In this document: positions 1 to 13,723 of the stretch, piece by piece | How positions within the stretch are numbered: the first letter of the stretch is position 1 | How the letters are laid out: the number at the start of each line of letters is the position of its first letter | Origin: Antedon mediterranea | Taxonomy: Eukaryota; Echinodermata; Crinoidea; Comatulida; Antedonidae | Assembly: GCF_964355755.1 (NCBI RefSeq) | Contig: NC_092671.1 | Coordinates: 39,883,304-39,947,303 of the forward strand | Length of the DNA: 64,000 bases | Direction: 5' to 3' | The notes under the pieces: model-generated | Databases searched by the model: none | Told to the model about the DNA's origin: nothing | What the model saw: only the letters and a program-made list of their open reading frames with translations | Made by a program: the position numbers and the translations under genes

Positions 1-3000
1 TAATATTTGTCTTTTATACAATTCACAGCGGGCTACTACTAGACAGACTGCACGGCTGTTGAGTTGAAAAGTCATTCTGCACACTCAGAAACATAAGAGC
101 ATGCAGAATAAGTGATAAACTCAAAAGCTGCATAGTTCAGAGTGATGTAGCATGAAAATCAAAACATTATTCATAATATCATTGACAAATTATTTTAGGA
201 TTTAAACATAAAAAAACTTGTACTCGTAAAATATCATGTGGATGGTTTTACGATTTGATAAAAATGATAGTAATTTTGTGACTGAGTCATAAGAGATGGG
301 ACCCAGGGGATTAGTACTACCAGCATGCCTTTATCATATTTGAATCATCATATCCATCACAGAATTTATCATGCTAAATTAGATGCATTAACCTCATTTT
401 GGGTTATAATTGCATAACACAATATTTTCGTTCTCTAATTCACATTTCCAGTGACATATAAAGTACAGCAGGCACTGTAATGATTTGCTTTTGCATTAAC
501 TCCAATGTTATTGTTAATAGTAATACCTACCCTATTTTATATAGTCTATTGTAGTTTTTGCATAATACAATATACCATGGACCTATACATTTTATAGGTC
601 CATGAATATACCATAGTATTTTATTTTTGCTTATTTCTTCCATTTGTAATATTAACAAATTAAGTTTCTGTAAATATTTATTTTGTCATTCACTGATTTC
701 AATATTTAGGTAGGACACTAAACCATTGAGTCAATTCTGTCATGGCCTACCAAGAGAAACATAACCTCTGCCTATGGAAATGAACAGTGTTAATCAAGTT
801 GAAAGTGTTTAGTATAGGAGTATTAGAGTACAGAAAATAATCACAACAAACTTCCCTAATTTATAATGGAATAATCCAAACTCTACCAGCATAGTGTCTA
901 AAGTGCTATCCCTGTAGATGACTCATACTTCTGTTGACAATATGCTAACCAATGACATTTAACGTGCATGAGTGCTTTTCAAAAGACCACCGCATTGAAC
1001 GGCTTCATGGGAAGAGCTCATGATGACGACAATTATACGTAAAAGAATTCTTTTATCAGTTGTTGTTAGTAGGGAGGGATCAGCTTGTCCATACTGCCCT
1101 AAAAGGTGTTGTGCAATTTTGGATTGAGGTCACACTAAATAAATCAAAATATGATGACATCAAGAGGTAAAAAGATGACATCATACATTAAATAAAATTG
1201 TCATCAACATCAAGAAGTAAATAAGTGACATCATACGTAAATAAAATTGTCATCAACATCATCATGAAAATGATCAAATAGATAATTCATCATTCTAAAA
1301 AAAGGTATTCAGGTTTATAATCAAGTAGATAATTCAAGTTTGTAGTTCCGTCTTGGAATTAAATATTATAATGCACACTACAGTACACACAGTAGTAACA
1401 CTTTCAATCAGATAGAACATCTCAGGTAAACTATACAATAAAATATTATAAATTTATATAATAAATAAATAAATTTAAATATTACAACATCTTAACAGAA
1501 TAATTGATTGCTAAATTAAAAGAGGAATATTTTCAACATACTGTACTGTCGAAAAAAAATCAAATGATTTACGTTTTTTATGGTTTATCAAAAGAGACAA
1601 AAATACAAGTTTACATCAAATTTTATAAAGCATTATAAAAATAATTTAAATCTATTAAAACGCTGCCATGACAAAAACGCATTATTTAAACTTATTTATG
1701 CACTTTATTTTGTAACTATGGACGTCCGTTTCCGAAATAAAAGTAAAATGAATGACCGATTGATAATCAGTTTAACAACAGCAATGTACACACTACCATA
1801 CTCTCTCATCCCAGCACTTATAAAATAGTGGGGTAGAAAGTCAATGACATGTACAGGATATGACCAGAAACTTGACTCTTTTGAGTAATGCATTTTCTAC
1901 TGTGTACAAAACCATTGCAGTATTGTAATATTATTCAGGTTTTCTTTGAAAGATTTAAACTAGAGAACAGGCAATTTCCAAGTAATTGGACACAAAAAAA
2001 CTAAAAAACTTGTGTCACAAAATGTGTCATTAACCTGCATCAAAACATTCCATCTTTTGACTCTTCTTATGATGATTAACATGATTATGACAATGATTAT
2101 GACAATGATTATGACAATGATTATGACAATGATTATGACAATGATTATGACTATAAAAAGCAATAAATACACGAAGGGTAATAAATATTAATCATAGATA
2201 ATAGATTTCTTAGCACAATTAAAAGTGGTCAAGCAATGTACAGAGTTGTATTGGTTAAAATAAATTAAAAATAAAATTATATCTTCTGTTTACCTATGCC
2301 TCAACTTAAGTATTTATGACCTGTAGTTGACCTTTTCAAGTTATTGAACTAAAATATATAATTCACTGACAAGCAAGACATCAAGCACACAGTACAATAA
2401 TGTATGCTTTCTACAGCTGATAGTCAATAATAAGATGCTTAGCTTTAAAATTGAACAAAATTAATTAAATGAGAAAAAGATAATTTATTGAAATGAGTGA
2501 GTCATGCAATATTGAATTGTGCAGTGCCTATACGGCGGAATGAATGATGATCACAATAATAGATGCAAAGATCATGATAATGTACTGTAGGCAATAATAA
2601 ACATTAATGTTTTTGTTTGAAGGTTTACATTATATATATATATTCTAAGTTTCCTGGACTTTCTGCATTCTTATGGAGTAGGACGATCAAAGCATATTGA
2701 TCGAAACATCAAGAAACTTAACAGTTCTTTTCAGAGCTAATTATACGTGGTGTACCGCAAACTTTATTGTTTACTTTACACTATATAAGTACATCCTATA
2801 AAATCTGTAGATTGTCATTCTGTTGCTCCACAACCAATTTAAAATTGGCAAATCGGCTAAAATTGTGCACTTTCTTAACAACTCCTCAGTATCCTGCAGA
2901 AAGCCAAGCCGGTATTGACGGTTAAATGACAGTTTGGTGGTACTGTACAGAGTACATATATGTATATTTTACACTAGCCTACATACAGAATATACAGTAG

Positions 3001-4060
3001 ACTAGTAGCAGCAGCAGCCTATTGTATATTGTGACTGATGGTGGACAATTATTTATGGTACAGCAGTACTCCTCTAAGTTGCAGTATAAGGTTTTAAACA
3101 TCACACTACTGGCTAGTAGGTAGAAGACGTTCATGTCACACCCTTAGCCAGCAAATCCATCCATGTCTTCTTTGAATTCAACAAATCATCAAAAATAATG
3201 TGCAGTAGTTTGATTGGTGTACATATTATGGAAGTTAAACATTTAGAGCTGACTTACTAGTATAATCGATACTAACTATATACAGTACTGTACTGTGTAA
3301 GTAAGAACATCTGTCAAATTGCTACAGTTAGTGTTTCACTCAATAATATTGTTGAAGTATTTGCTTTTATACAATGGTTACAGTAGCTAAAATAAAAACC
3401 TTTTTTGGGTAACATACAGTCTCTAAATGTCAATAAATGAGGCAATATACTGCAATAATTCAGTTTACAGAAATACTGTACATTATGACAAGAAATAATA
3501 ATTAATAGACAGAATATACATATCACATTTAATTATGTTGCCATCAAACTTTATTAGATTGAATAATGTAGGCTACATGGGTATTGCTAAACACCACAAA
3601 CCCCCGCAAACCTAAAAAAAAACATAGCAAACCCCATCGAACCAACATAAAAGTGATTGAATCATGTAGTGTACAACCCACTGGGTATATCCATGTAAAA
3701 AAAAAATTAAATTTCTACTTATTTTTGGGGTAAAACATCATTTTTTGGTCAAAAATTCTCATTGTTACAGTACAGTAGTTCTCATTTAAATGGCGGTTCC
3801 AAACTAAATGCCTACCCTACCAATTTTGGAGTATTGCCGAAACTTGCATCACAATCGCTAGCAAGTAGCATTGTCATAAGTTGCACGCAGGGGCTAGGGG
3901 ATTGTCAGAAAACTTGGTTAAATTTTGTGAATAAATATTGTTAATTGTTAATAATTCTGATGTGACAACTTTCAAACATGGAGGTATACTTTTAACTATA
4001 TCCCTTATTGTTTAAAGTAAAATCCTAAATTAATTTAATAGAAGAATAATTTGTACTTAC
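1..4060. other. Left flank, probably intron of the DUSP gene
   Basis: No convincing exon is visible here on either strand. I looked on the minus strand for the dual-specificity phosphatase signature loop (HCxAGxxR) that must follow the rhodanese exon at 4,061-4,361 and did not find it, so the downstream exons should lie left of the window. The stretch is AT-rich. It holds a 12-bp microsatellite (2,081-2,152), a TA run near 2,633-2,642 and a possible retroelement end near 2,640-2,760. The short open frames here have no recognisable domain. Confidence 0.5.
2081..2152. repeat. 12-bp tandem microsatellite (GATTATGACAAT)n
   Basis: About six near-perfect copies of the 12-mer gattatgacaat are visible. 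Read on the minus strand they give an artificial Ile/Val-only peptide, which explains the open frame there. Confidence 0.95.
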
Positions 4061-4361
4061 TTTATTTTGTTGCAGTCGCCGTCTAACTAATTTAGAGTTT
4101 GCGATGTTTACAGCATTTAGGATGTGTCCTGCGTTAAATTCCCAGAATGCCCTGCTATCGATAAGAACATATTTATCCAAATCTGTACTTAAGAAGTTTG
4201 CAAGCTTTTCGCACGATAACGATCTTGGAGGTATCGGTGGCGGACTTTGCATATTTAGAATCGAGCTTGACGTCGCTGCGGTCATAGTAGTAGCAAGTGA
4301 CTTTGTACTGCCAGATGCGTAGTCATCCATTATGGTTGCCCCTATTACCAACTGCATTTAG
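4061..4361 (-). CDS. Dual-specificity MAP-kinase phosphatase, first coding exon (partial)
   Basis: MAP-kinase phosphatases dephosphorylate Thr and Tyr in the activation loop of MAP kinases. This exon gives the N-terminal 99 residues. A flexible Ser/Thr/Pro-rich leader (about 1-45) is followed by the start of a rhodanese-like CH2 domain, with the conserved block LIDSRAFWEFNAGHIL at about 65-80. A basic docking cluster (LVRRRL, about 91-95) follows; in this family it is the kinase-interaction motif. The wording around it (SKLVRRRLQQNK) is closest to the vertebrate DUSP8/DUSP16 pair. The start is the ATG at 4,355-4,357, which has an in-frame TAA directly before it; a second in-frame ATG lies at 4,328-4,330. 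A splice acceptor (ATTACCAG) precedes 4,361, and a GTAAGT donor follows codon 99 in phase 0. The rest of the CH2 domain and the catalytic domain lie outside the window. The DUSP class is well supported; the exact paralogue is not. Confidence 0.85.
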
Positions 4362-4724
4362 CTGGTAATTGAAACCAATTTGTTTTAAATAAACAACACA
4401 CTGCTACAGTACTATTAAAACTTGTTAATCATAAAATCAAAGAGTACATTTTCATAGGTGTCTTCTGGTCATATAGAATGACTTGTAAAACTATATCTGA
4501 CTGATTGCAACACTAAAAATATGATAACATCTGATAGAAAGCAATTGTACAGTTGGTAATGATGAATTGTGTAAACAGATATGAATGGAAGTGAGGCTTC
4601 TCAACTTTGAGTCAAAACAAACAATAAATTATGATTAGCAGAATTGTAATTAAAGATGTGAGTCTGCTGCAACACAGGTGATGGTAAATATTTGGAATAT
4701 TAAACCAGGACAAAACGATGTCAA

Positions 4725-4907
4725 GAAACTTCTAAATTTAGCCAGGTACAAAATGGGTGACTCAAGTGCTATGAATGGAGAATGCCGTAGGCAAACCAAC
4801 TTGCGTCTTTAACTTTGATGGAAAGTCTTCAGCTACTCAGCAGAGAGTTCACGCACTACAACTTCCTGAAAATGCTAGATATGCGATAACCATCTTCTTA
4901 GAGCACC
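4725..4907 (-). other. Possible 5' untranslated exon of the DUSP gene
   Basis: On the minus strand a good pyrimidine tract and acceptor (TTTATTTCACTGTAG) end at 4,908, followed by a stretch of more balanced composition with stops in all frames. It lies upstream of the DUSP coding exon, whose own acceptor implies at least one 5' noncoding exon. The donor is weak and unclear, so this is only a candidate. Confidence 0.2.
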
Positions 4908-7900
4908 TACAGTGAAATAAAAATAAATATTACTGTTGTACATATTTCTAGAAATAGGTTGATTTACACAGTAATTAATACACTTTATATTTTATTTTAC
5001 AATGATTATAAATTAGACCTGTAGATATAGAGCATTGAATAAACGTGTTGTTATAATACAAGATTGTTACTTAAATTTATACTGCTTGAAACAACAAGTG
5101 TACAGTAGAAAATAATACATCATCAATTTTGAATTGATTACTTTATTTATTAAAGAATAAAATTGTATAAAACGTATTTCTAGGGTTCTTTACAGTAGAG
5201 CATTGTTTTAGCTGAGCATCATGGACGATAGACAACAATACAAGGCAATATAATATAATCATATATTACATCGTTGTAGCCAATGACTCATACTGTATAG
5301 CTATCATTGTAAATGTTAATTTCAACATACCGAAACATTTCCGTATTTCATTATGTTGATTTATTTTATAATTTAAATTACAATATTCCATCGTACTTTT
5401 AAAAATGTAGCAATAATATATTATTATTATAAATAAATGTATTTGTTGATTTGAATCTATGAAGAATTACTTATCATTAAATTTTTTCCCTGGTTAAAAT
5501 ATTTTAATTCACCTTCTTTACATTATACAGGTTATAAAAATAATTTTTTATTTATTTGAAATAATTTTTGGCCTAAACGTAATTACAAATTCAAATTTTG
5601 GAATGTACTGCAAATTCAATTTTTGATGGCCTCTAAGACCTAACTGTAGTTCGTATTTTTGTCATGTTAATTCATTGGCGCGTAGTCTGTTTCTGGACAC
5701 GAATTACCAGCGACAACAAATGATAAAATGCGCGTTAGTTTTAGATTGTCATAAAACAAAATACAAACTTTGGCTGGTTGTGAAGGGACTGATGTTGATG
5801 TTGCCCTACCTACTACCTAGTACTACTACTAGCCTAGAGCTAGGCTAGCTATAAACCTTTCCATTTAATAATATTATTTTTATTTACTTAATTATAGCTT
5901 AGCTCCTATAGCTAGGCCTACCTAGCTAATCTGGTCTTATCTAAAATGATATTGTAATACAGTATACTACTACCTGCTGTCACTAGCCTAGGCCTAGATA
6001 CATATCAATAGGCCTAGAAATTGTGAATTAATTATCTATCTTTTCAATGACAACATTTCTTGCCAAACCGCTGCTGATGTGCAGTCAGCTGTCAAACAGC
6101 CTGTCGTATGTTTTGTTGTAGAGATAGAGCGGCAACCTACCAAAAAAATTATTGTCAAAATTAATCAAACTAACCTTCTAATTCTTCTAAATTTCTACCA
6201 TGTCTCGACGTGACAATCTGCAGAAACCCTGCCAGTTACCTCCCGGTAGTGTCATTACCTTACCACATAAAATTCACAATTAAATTTGGTATATTCTCAC
6301 TAGAAACAGGGCAAAATCCATGACCGAATCTATCGTCAAACAGTTGCGGCCATGAAAAAAAGTGCATGCCTGGTGAAATCATAAGCTAAAAATAGATTGA
6401 TGGAGGTCGAGTGTTGGCCAATCAGTGTCTGACTTACAAGTTGGAGTAGCGTCATTACAAACCAATGAAATGCTTCCAACAATGATTGTGTTTCCCTGGC
6501 AATAGGTTTCCAGGAGAAATTGTACTTAAGTTCGTTAACTTCAAACTTGAAAGTTATTTAATTAATAATATATTGTACTATTATGATACAGTATTTGTAG
6601 AGTGTTTTACCTTTGAGTAAACATTAAATTAATTAAATGCAATACAACAACTGTAAATACAAATAATAGTAAATTTAAGCATTTTGTTATTCGCCACGTG
6701 CTTATTCGTATTGAATTGTTACGGTAATGTAAATGTGTACTTGTTTAAATTGAAGTAAAATTTGTTCTTTCTCCCTGGACGCGCGTTTCTACCACGCCGG
6801 CATACAACGATTTATTAATGGATCTTTAGTCCTTCTTCTCAAATTATACTGATGACTTATTCCAATTTTTTTTAATGCATATATACCTATATTTATTATT
6901 GCCTATCATTGTCTTTGTATCTGCTGTATGTGAGGTCTTACGTCTTATAGTGCCTGTGAAAGCCATTTACAGTATACATTCTGACGGTGGTATTCATCTT
7001 TATACATTCGTGGGATATTAAATCAACACCACAGATATGTAAAATTACCACAAAAGAAACACAAGTAAATGAACTGAAATGTTGTTACTCATCATAAGTA
7101 GCGCTAACCGTGCCTGGTGGTACAACCGGGCCACGCAGCCAGGCCTCCTATCTATCGTAGCATAAGATTCACCGCAGAATCACCTAAGCACAGATTCAGC
7201 GAAAGTTCTGTTAAAAACACCCGGATGACGGACTATGCGACTTCTTAAAGCCTCATGACAATGACACACTGACTCAAGTCACAATCAGGCCATTTCTTGA
7301 AAATGACACACGAATTTAACAGGCCAACTTCTTGTGACTCAGTCAGTAGAAATTCTTTGGCCCGACGTCGTGGCGTCAATATCACACAGGGGTTGAGGCA
7401 AAGTTTTGTTTGATTTTCTGAGTCAAACTAATAAATGCGGTCCAAGGTTTAAAAGTTTATGTACTGGAACAATTAATAATTGAATTCTAATCCAAAGTTA
7501 GAAATGTAATTAACAAACAATGGTTCTAAGTTTATTGTGTTGATTGGAAGAAAAGACGCACTTATGTTAAGTGAGTATTGTTCGAATTTGAACGCCTCCA
7601 AACATTCCAATGTATTCAACTCCAACCTGAGATTCATCAGAAAACAAAAATTGGTTTAGGTTATAATTAAGGTTGGAGAGAGAGGGAATGAAAAATGTAG
7701 CCATGAAAGAACTGATCAATAAAAAATTGAACCCTATAAAAATTTATAAAACCGCAAAATATGGATATCAAAAATGAAACGAATGGCTGCTCAATCTGTG
7801 TTACCGGCCTCATAGGAGGCTACGGCGATATAAACAAGACCTTTGGAGGAGATACGAAAGATCATAACCCGGATGTCAGTGAAAGTTCTCATAAATCAAC

Positions 7901-10433
7901 TATTTTCATCTTGGAAACTATCTGGCTATTTCCTCTTAAGACCTCCTCGGTGTGTTGTTTACTGTTTTTAGAAAAACGGGGAAAATATTCTACCGGTATC
8001 ATTCCAGCAGTTATTGAAACACAACTGTGAATAGAGTGAACCCTCTGTTTAATGGATCATGAAACAAAATAAGGGTTGAATTACGGAAAACATATTTAAT
8101 TCGAATGAATGAAACTGAATGATTTTTTTTACCAGGATGAAAAAAGAAATTAGAAGGGTTTTTTTTATCGAGAAAACTCAGATCTCAGATATCTGGTTAT
8201 ATTTTAATATAAATTGATTTATATATATATATTGTTCCTAAATAATTTTTATACTTTTAACCTAATGTTTTACATATTTTTATATTCTATGAAATACACT
8301 TATTAATATATTTTCCTTTTTGAGGTTGAAATAAAGTGATTTGAAGGCTATAAAATATAATTTGAATGAATGAAAATTGATGATTTTTTTACCAGGATGT
8401 ATGAAAGAATAATTGAATGACTTTGAGTGCAAGATGAGGCAGGCGATGTATCTTGATGTAAAGACATTTGATCATACAAAACTTAATAAATAAATAAACA
8501 TGAGTTTCGGGTCACACGATGCCTGTCACTGAATCAAACCAATAAATAGATATTTATTACGAAACAGATGAGGTTTATATAAGGAAGGAAAATATCCCGG
8601 ATCATCCGTCAATTAAGATGCCATGCTCTCTGTGAACTGAGAGAGTATTCGGAAAAAGGGAAATTCCCGATATATTTATCCAATAGTTTCTAATTCGTTT
8701 CCGCTTAAAAAATGTAAACAGTAAAATAGCCATACATGGTTAAAGAACAATTGTTTTCATGGTTTTATTCCGATATTCATAATAAAGTCTGGTCACTGTG
8801 AGCAAAGTTATGTTTCTAAATATACATTATGAATCCATTAAGCAAAACTGTTATAAAGTTGATAAAGTATATGAAACATTGAGCTGACGTCATAAACATT
8901 ATGTGTTATGCGATTCCTAAATTATTTACGTAAAGAGATGATGATACTAGCAGGCGAGTTATGTTCCATTTGTATGCATATACCATCTAAACTGACGTTG
9001 TTTTGCTAATGATTACCCAATATAAACCGAACGATATTGTGAACAACTATAATAATAGTCACGGTAATAAGCGTTTTCATAACGTTTAAAACGTTTTTGA
9101 AGAAGTAAAAATATCTGCAACATTTATATTTTAAAACATAACGAAGAGAGATGTACAATGTTTGTGTTCAAATGGAAATGGTATTTTGAACTATAATAAT
9201 AGTCACAGTATATTAATAGTAAAATTGGTTAATAAGATGTAAAAATATCTGCGACAGTCCTATTTTTATCGTGCACGTTAACGTTGTATTTCCTTTTTAT
9301 TTATTTAAATCGGATAAATTAATGTCTATGCATTTTGTCAATCTGAAGCGTATACCGTTATTTAGTCATACAGTATGTTATCGTGTGTGAACGCACATTT
9401 CAGCAGCATCCAGGGTATGTTCTGTAGTGCGCATCGAGGAGTGAACGACTTCGATTAGCGATTTTCCGATCGAAAAGGAACCGTACGATTATTGTGTAAG
9501 TGTGCAGTCAGTTTGATTAATATCTCCCCAGCACATATTGAATGCCATATGGAAATATGACATTGGCAATCATACCAACGCTAAACATATGATGACTCAT
9601 CGTTTGCTAATTGAATTCGCGACAAACGACTTAATCGTAAATTGTAGAAGATATTAAACTGACTTTCTTCGTTCTTTTCACTGCGTTTTATGGCTGTAAA
9701 CAAACGTAATAATGTGTTGAGGGTCGCTTTCTTTATGATGGGTCAGACATTTTTTACTACGCAGTGAGGAGGTTGAATTAATGGTTAATGCAAATGTGTT
9801 GATCATTTGATGTAACCTTTGTACGACGACGTTGATGATGATAACGAAATCGAATTTTGAATAAAAAAAAACGAAAAAAAAACAAATCCAACGCAACGAA
9901 ATAATTTCACCAGTGTGGATACTGTACCAAAAATCTAAATACAGAAACAACCTTTTTGCTACACATTTCTACAATTGTGCAGCAAAAAATACGATACAAA
10001 ACTATGTTTCTCGACTCAAAAATCTGTTTGATTAGCAATATTCTTAAACACAATTTTAAAATGACCTCTGATCTCTATTACCGATTTAAATAATATTTTT
10101 GATAAAATAATTTGCTCATCAACAAAAATATTATTTGATTTAATACTTGATATCATTCGATATAGGGCCAGATAAAACAAAGTCGAGAAAATAAAATTTA
10201 TAATTCCTGAAACTCCTTGTTTTCAGCTTTTTCATATCTATTTCACATTAAAAACCAGGAAGCTACATGAATGCACTGTTGTTTGATCATCCATTGTTAA
10301 TTGAAATTTATGACAAATGTAGAGTTTTAATTATTATTATTATTATTATAAATCTTAATGTTTAAGATAGTAAAATAATAACTATGTAAGAGTAATAATA
10401 CAAAACACATAAATAGGCCAAAACATTCGGAAT

Positions 10434-10537
10434 ACACGATGATTATTAAACTCAATGGTTAAACATCATCCACAGCATATTGCGTACACGATGATTATTA
10501 AACTCAATGGTTAAACATCATCCACAGCATATTGCGT
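10434..10537. repeat. 52-bp tandem duplication
   Basis: Two nearly identical copies of a 52-bp unit containing gatgattattaaactcaatg are adjacent (gattatta at 10,441 and 10,493). It is non-coding and recent in appearance. Confidence 0.9.
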
Positions 10538-10886
10538 ACATCAAAAGCATGACTATTTACACTCTAGATATTTTCTAATAATATACATATTAAGTTACTA
10601 TTTTAATTTGTTTTTGCAATGATGACGCTTATAATTTTCATAATTTCGTTAAGTGATATGGTCTATCTATTGTTTTCTTTAAATGTTCAAACAGTAAGCA
10701 GTACGCAGCTAACACGCGCACCTTTATGTTAAGATGATCTAGACTGAATTCACAACAAATTGAAATTGATTCCAATACAATTCTACTAATAATTAAATTA
10801 TAAATATATAAATTTAAATCATTATCTTCATCGAACGAGTCAAAATTGACAATAATGTTAATTGCATTATGCCGCCGGGTCTTATT

Positions 10887-11048
10887 CAGCTTGGTTCCCA
10901 CTCTAGCGACGCAACGCAAGGAGGTTACGCAAGGATGTAACGCAGCGTACGTGATTTGACCAATCACAAGCGATGGATTATTCACTCGCTTGCGTTACGC
11001 GTACGTCCTTGCATTGCGTCTCTCTAACTAAGTGTAAACTACGCTTTA
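10887..11048. mobile_element. MITE family B copy
   Basis: It carries the family-B left end (agcttggttcccact followed by acgcaacgcaagg) and the core gaccaatcacaagcgatgg. The right half has inverted-complement words (cgcttgcgttacg, cgtccttgc) and ends acgcttta. No coding capacity; a palindromic non-autonomous element by structure. Confidence 0.8.
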
Positions 11049-11432
11049 CCGACGGTTATAGCGATTTTTGCTAAAGCATCCACCATTCTTGTATCTTGTA
11101 TGCTTTAGGGCTATGACTCATTCTTCTACATGATAATATATTATTCAAATCGTTCATGTAAATAACGTATTACGTCACAACAAATAACCTGCATTTAACA
11201 CTGAATTTTATTGCGAATAACTTAAATGAGGGCGCACTAACCAAGAAAGCAGAGAAAGGAAACTTTCAAAGGTTTGTTTTGCCTTCTTCTAAGTTACTAA
11301 CAAACTCATCAAATTAATGATTTACTCAAAAATGTTGTAAAAACCAGGTTAACGGTTACTGTGTCAACAAAAACAATATTTACTTTAATTTATTAAATTA
11401 ATAATTAATTAATTATCTCCTTTATAACTTTA

Positions 11433-11745
11433 AAAATCCTGAAAATTGCGAAATATTCTTTCTTCTTCTTCAGCAGTAGGATACCGGGGGAAGGTAAGTG
11501 CTTATTATTTCATATCTAATTTCAACATGACTAGAGCCTTTTTTCTTTCATTTGGAGAGAGGTTATTTTAAATTGTTTTTTAGATCAACAACTTCAAAAA
11601 CTTCAATATTTATTATTTACTCTATATTAACTTTAAAAATCCTTGAAATTTCGAAATATTCGCTTTGCACAGGATACCGGAAGGATAAGTACTTTTTATT
11701 TCATATTTAATTCCAACATGACTAAATGCTTTTTTCTTCCAAAAC
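11433..11745. repeat. Diverged direct repeat, about 200-bp spacing
   Basis: Two blocks (about 11,433-11,560 and 11,631-11,745) share, in order, ctttaaaaatcc, gaaatattc, ggataccgg, aagta/agtgc, tttcatat, caacatgacta and cttttttctt. The second copy is shorter and diverged. Confidence 0.75.
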
Positions 11746-12659
11746 GTTAAGTCAATAAGCTTAACTTGATGATATCAGAGAAAGTCTTCCTTGTATCAGT
11801 TGGTCATCGTCGATGAGTTTAGGCAAGTGTTTATTGACAATAAATAACAATTGTTGAGAGAACAATTGAAGTTAACACAAAGTGGCCATGATAGAATTGA
11901 TGATGAGCAATGATGAAGCGACCGCAACATTACATGATGAATGCACGCAAACTGATGACGAATAAAAGATGCGTACACCGCAAAGCTGAATATGATTTAC
12001 AAGGTCAGCAGCAGGAATATGGTTATCACCATTCCCATCAAAATACAAAATGAACAAAATTAATATTTATTTACAAGTTATCTATTGTTTGTGTATTACG
12101 TCATCATGACTTGATTATTAATTACCTAAATATCAATAAATGCTGGCGTTCTGATTGTTTGTCGATGTATCATGATCATTTTTAAACAAAACAATTTATA
12201 AATAAATTAATGATAATATTGATAAACATTAATTTAAGCTATTTAGATGAAATTACTAAATAGAACAAGCCCATTACACATTACGTATTATTCGACAAAA
12301 ACAATTTATAAATAAGATAATAAATCCAAAGGCAAATTACTGAAAAATGGCAATGTTGTTGGTATTGGATGGATCTCAATGAAGATACAAAATAAAATAA
12401 ACAAAAAGCTACATAAAAATGATAAAAAGTCTAAAAAATGTACTATTTACATGGATCTTGGTTGGACCGACATTTTCTTTTTTCTCACAGATTTCCTTAT
12501 CTTTATGGTTTATGAATTAATCAGTTCATTTTCAGTATATATCGGGCGGTTTAATTTCTTATGTGCCTGTAAATATTTGTAAACATATTTCATTTCCACA
12601 AATTCCTGTGCTCAAGGAACACCAAAGTACAATATTTACAATACACTTAAAATTTCTAA

Positions 12660-12995
12660 AATAGAACATTGTACATTACGGAATAACCGATTATGTGGGG
12701 GCAATTATAATAAATATAGGACCTCCGGCAAATTATAATTTTATCCGGCATAACGAAAAATCAAAATGTATTCATACATTCAATCGTAAGGCATTTTTTA
12801 ATGACATTAATTATCGATACATAATAGTTAATAGGCTAATTAAACATTGGAATAACCGACTAATGATGTGAGGCCATTATATAGGACCTCCGACAAATTA
12901 TAATATTTTATCCGGCATAACCAAAAACAAAAAAATGTATTCATTTTTTAAATGACATTTTCAATACATAATAGTTAAACTAATTAATTATAATT
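12660..12995. repeat. Direct repeat of about 169 bp
   Basis: Two successive units share ggaataaccga, ataggacctccg, caaattataat, ttatccggcataac, atgtattcat, aatgacatt and atacataatagtta. The word ggaataaccga recurs 169 bp apart (12,680 and 12,849). Confidence 0.8.
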
Positions 12996-13610
12996 ATAGC
13001 CTAAGAATATTTAAACAGTAATTTACATTAAAAATACAAGTACTCGGATATGATAAAATTAATTTAGCTAGATGATCGATGACTATTAAAGTTTATACAT
13101 ATTTTATATTCCACAAACCAAGGCCAGATCTTACATGTCCGAATGGAATCTTAAGTTGGCTAATTTGCATATGTAGTAACGATGGTAAATAAATGAGTCA
13201 TTCGTTTTGACAAAGATAATTAGTAATATTGTAAATACTTAGTGTAGTAGATTGTGTGACGTCACACTGTATTATCAACATAATTTTCTTAATAATTTTT
13301 TACACGCGAAATTGCAAGTTATACGCCTAATTAAACGTTATGGATTAAGAAATTAAAAAATATTTATTTTCATATATTATTACGAAAATGTAGAACTACA
13401 ACCTGACCAGGTCTGGAAATTCATAGTTAACAAATACTTGATAGTAGATTAAATAAACAAAATTAATATACTCTATAGGACTATTTATTATATTATTTAT
13501 ACGTACTCAACGAAAATACGTTATTATACTATTCAACGAAATAATCAATAAAATAATACAAAAGCTATTTAAAAACAAATGAATCAGCTACTACAATATA
13601 ATTACATATT

Positions 13611-13723
13611 GATGAAGAAGAATTAGTAATAAATGTTTCATCCAAATAAATTTAAATCTACTTAAATTATTCACATTTTCGATGAAACATTGTTTCAATT
13701 ATTAAAATTATAAACTTCTTCAT
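13611..13723. repeat. Imperfect inverted repeat
   Basis: The outer arms gatgaagaag and cttcttcat and the inner arms aatgtttcatc and gatgaaacatt are inverted complements, so the segment could fold into an interrupted hairpin. It could be an old MITE; no second copy was seen. Confidence 0.55.

Noticed and set aside
1960-2172. Minus-strand open frame rich in Ile/Val
   Set aside because: It is only the translation of the 12-bp microsatellite.
7761-8030. Plus-strand 89-codon open frame
   Set aside because: No domain, splice context or start context supports it; it is not distinguishable from chance.
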